The notes below the pieces were generated by a model. That model did no database searches and was not told the DNA's origin. It saw nothing but the letters and a program-made list of their open reading frames with translations. A program made the translations under genes and the position numbers. From contig JBATRZ010000039.1 of assembly GCA_049292975.1 (NCBI GenBank), positions 1 through 15,594 of the forward strand: a stretch of 15,594 bases of DNA, written 5' to 3'. Source of the DNA: JBGSWE01 sp049292975 (lineage in GTDB: Bacteria > Patescibacteriota > Saccharimonadia > Saccharimonadales > JACDBH01). Of the stretch, positions 14,510 through 15,594 are shown one piece after another (position 1 is the first letter of the stretch; each line of letters starts with the position of its first letter).

Positions 14510-15388
14510 CTATGGTATCACGTCCGTAGGGCGATGTAAATGCCACCACTCGTCTTCGCTCTTTTTATAGGCGTGGAACTCGCGCAGGAACATCTTGTTG
14601 TAGTCCAGTTTTTCGGCCCCGAAGTGATTTATGACCAACTGGATGACTTCATCCCAGAGGGCATGCGTTCCGGTTATCTCCGGATAATCCAGCGTGTCTT
14701 CGGACGTGCTAAACCCAACCCGGGCGCCCAGCAGTTCGTCCTCCTCAGTTACATTGACCTCGGGCAGCCTGAACTGTCGGCCGCCCATCTTCTGATTGGC
14801 TTGGTGCCACAGCAGGGATGAAATAGCCGCGCCCGGGTAGCCCAAAGACATCCCAAATCGCAGATCGGCTGGCGCCCACCAGTCCTGCAGCCACTCCTGC
14901 GGCAGCTGGCCCCGCTCCATCATTACCGCCAGGGATTGTTCGGTCTCCATGGCCCATAGGGCCAGGCCGGTGTCGGTCGGTTCGAACGGGCGCCGCCACA
15001 GCGGCACTTCGGGCGTAATAAAGCCATATTGCAGCGGGATGCGCTCAATCCCCTTAGGACTCACAAGCGAGTAGGAGCTCACCGGTTCCTTGGGGTCAAA
15101 CCTGGTCTCGGGCAGCACATAGACGCCCAGGCTGCGCATAAGCTGCTCGAAGCGCTGCATACGTTTACCGGACATATCATTAGAAAAGCTAACATAGGGG
15201 CTATGGGCGCGCAGGTTGGCCAGCAGCAGGATATTGCTGTGCTGAAGCAGGTAGACAAGGTAGCCAACATCGATGCGCCGGGCCATGTCTATGCGCTTGA
15301 CAGCCAGTGCCGCGGCCTTCTTGGCCGGTACGGGCGGCAGCCGGTACAGCAGCTCCCTGTATGAAGAGCCTTTGCGCTTACGTTTCAT
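14510..15388 (-). CDS. Hypothetical protein, 292 residues, no recognised family
   Basis: I do not recognise it. The N-terminus is very basic (MKRKRKGSSYRELLYR). No membrane helix or signal is evident. The middle and C-terminus are unusually rich in tryptophan and other aromatics (PLWRRPFEP, EWLQDWWAP, EDEWWHLHRP). Segments such as RMQRFEQLMRSLGVYVLPE look helix-strand, and a glycine-containing stretch GMSLGYPGAAISSLLWHQ lies at ~175-195. The start at 15388 is supported by TATACT ending 8 nt upstream; no Shine-Dalgarno is present. It is followed by its own terminator, so it is monocistronic. Confidence 0.8.
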   Translation of the reverse strand: MKRKRKGSSYRELLYRLPPVPAKKAAALAVKRIDMARRIDVGYLVYLLQHSNILLLANLRAHSPYVSFSNDMSGKRMQRFEQLMRSLGVYVLPETRFDPKEPVSSYSLVSPKGIERIPLQYGFITPEVPLWRRPFEPTDTGLALWAMETEQSLAVMMERGQLPQEWLQDWWAPADLRFGMSLGYPGAAISSLLWHQANQKMGGRQFRLPEVNVTEEDELLGARVGFSTSEDTLDYPEITGTHALWDEVIQLVINHFGAEKLDYNKMFLREFHAYKKSEDEWWHLHRPTDVIP

Positions 15389-15396
15389 ATGCCCCC

Positions 15397-15402
15397 AGTA
15401 TA
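15397..15402 (-). promoter_or_regulatory. -10 box of the 292-residue gene
   Basis: TATACT on the minus strand, 8 nt before the ATG. A -35 at 17 bp would be TTCCAA (15425-15420), inside the loop of the preceding terminator hairpin. Confidence 0.6.
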
Positions 15403-15408
15403 AACAAC

Positions 15409-15436
15409 AAACCGGCCGCTTGGAAACGGCCGGTTT
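15409..15436 (-). terminator. Intrinsic terminator overlapping the next promoter
   Basis: AAACCGGCCG and CGGCCGGTTT form a perfect 10-bp stem with an 8-nt loop. On the minus strand it is followed by a T-rich tract (TTTGTTGTTTAT) that runs into the next gene's TATACT. It would end transcription of the 15-codon ORF or anything upstream. Confidence 0.8.
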
Positions 15437-15451
15437 ATCTTATTGGTGTTA

Positions 15452-15499
15452 TTAGCGGACAAGTTGCCGCTGTTCGCTGTCGCGTGGCCATCCGAACAT
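15452..15499 (-). CDS. Possible 15-residue peptide ORF
   Basis: ATG at 15499, 15 codons (MFGWPRDSEQRQLVR), then TAA TAA. AAAAAGGA lies 5 nt upstream of the ATG, one of the best ribosome-binding sites in the window. An extended -10 lies upstream and a strong terminator downstream, so the whole unit of ~118 nt looks like a complete micro-gene. It could alternatively be an sRNA with a chance ORF, or a leader peptide of an attenuator. No known leader peptide or tmRNA tag resembles it. Confidence 0.4.
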   Translation of the reverse strand: MFGWPRDSEQRQLVR

Positions 15500-15532
15500 A
15501 GCTATCCTTTTTGTCTTTGATTTGCCATGAGC

Positions 15533-15561
15533 AGTTTAGCACACGAATTCCACACCGGCAA
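15533..15561 (-). promoter_or_regulatory. Promoter of the 15-codon micro-gene
   Basis: On the minus strand TTGCCG (15561-15556), 17 bp including TGC, then TAAACT (15538-15533). The start site near 15526 would give a ~27-nt leader containing the ribosome-binding site. Confidence 0.45.
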
Positions 15562-15594
15562 ACCTGCCAGCCTGCAGAGCAGGCTGCCTGTTTG
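15559..15594. other. Long hairpin at the right window edge
   Basis: CAGCCTGC-AGA-GCAGGCTG is a perfect 8-bp stem (15568-15586). After a small internal loop, CAAAC (15559-15563) pairs with GTTTG (15590-15594). It may continue past the window. A terminator of a gene to the right or part of a structured RNA are both possible. Confidence 0.5.

Noticed and set aside
15504..15528. 8-codon ORF starting at ATG 15528
   Set aside because: The ATG is at or before the expected start site of the promoter, so it would not be in the message.
1..15594. Recoding of UGA (Gracilibacteria/Absconditabacteria code)
   Set aside because: Long genes contain no in-frame UGA, and UGA ends radA and both small membrane genes at sensible places.
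1..15594. CRISPR array, IS element or prophage
   Set aside because: No regularly spaced repeats, transposase, integrase or phage structural gene is visible; the only inverted repeat pair (15 bp) has no transposase or target duplication.

Overview
The window looks like a compact chromosomal stretch of a small-genome bacterium, most likely a member of the Patescibacteria/CPR (Saccharibacteria-like). That placement is inference from the overall character: moderately high GC, very short intergenic gaps, a run of core information-processing genes mixed with unrecognised proteins, and many genes whose start codon sits only 8-11 nt after a TATACT-type -10 box (apparently leaderless mRNAs). UGA is used as a stop (radA and the two small membrane genes), so this is not a UGA-recoding lineage. 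I see no phage, IS element, CRISPR array, tRNA or rRNA.

Left block (1-3903, all minus strand): recG (cut by the window edge), an unrecognised ~197-residue protein, a class I SAM methyltransferase, and tyrS. Gaps are about 20-75 bp, and recG and the methyltransferase each seem to have a private -10 box inside the gap. TyrS keeps its tyrosine pocket and KFGKS loop, but its HIGH signature reads T-I-G-N.

Middle (4124-8471): a large class A penicillin-binding protein on the plus strand, with an extended -10 promoter and a Shine-Dalgarno. It is convergent with radA, with 4 bp between the stop codons.

Region 8472-9300 is the most unusual part. A near-consensus minus-strand promoter (TTGACA, 17 bp, TGC-TACAAT) starts a ~225-nt leader carrying two competing stem-loop arrangements and an imperfect 23-nt direct repeat. 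The leader precedes two overlapping genes (TGATG) for tiny membrane proteins of 78 and 28 residues. A 15-nt leader segment is perfectly complementary to a site downstream of the two genes, and its first 8 nt recur across the 78-residue gene's start codon. This is the best candidate here for an undescribed regulatory system or small mobile cassette.

Right block (9306-15594, all minus strand): a membrane-anchored HELLH metalloprotease-like protein with a coiled-coil tail; clpC under a near-perfect CIRCE operator (HrcA control); an 80-residue protein with a C-terminal membrane segment, 1 nt after nusA; nusA; an intrinsic terminator; an unrecognised 292-residue protein; and a possible complete micro-gene (promoter, SD, 15-codon ORF, terminator) whose terminator overlaps the next promoter. 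Together the block covers fork repair (RecG, RadA), translation (TyrS), transcription elongation (NusA), proteostasis (ClpC) and wall synthesis (PBP).
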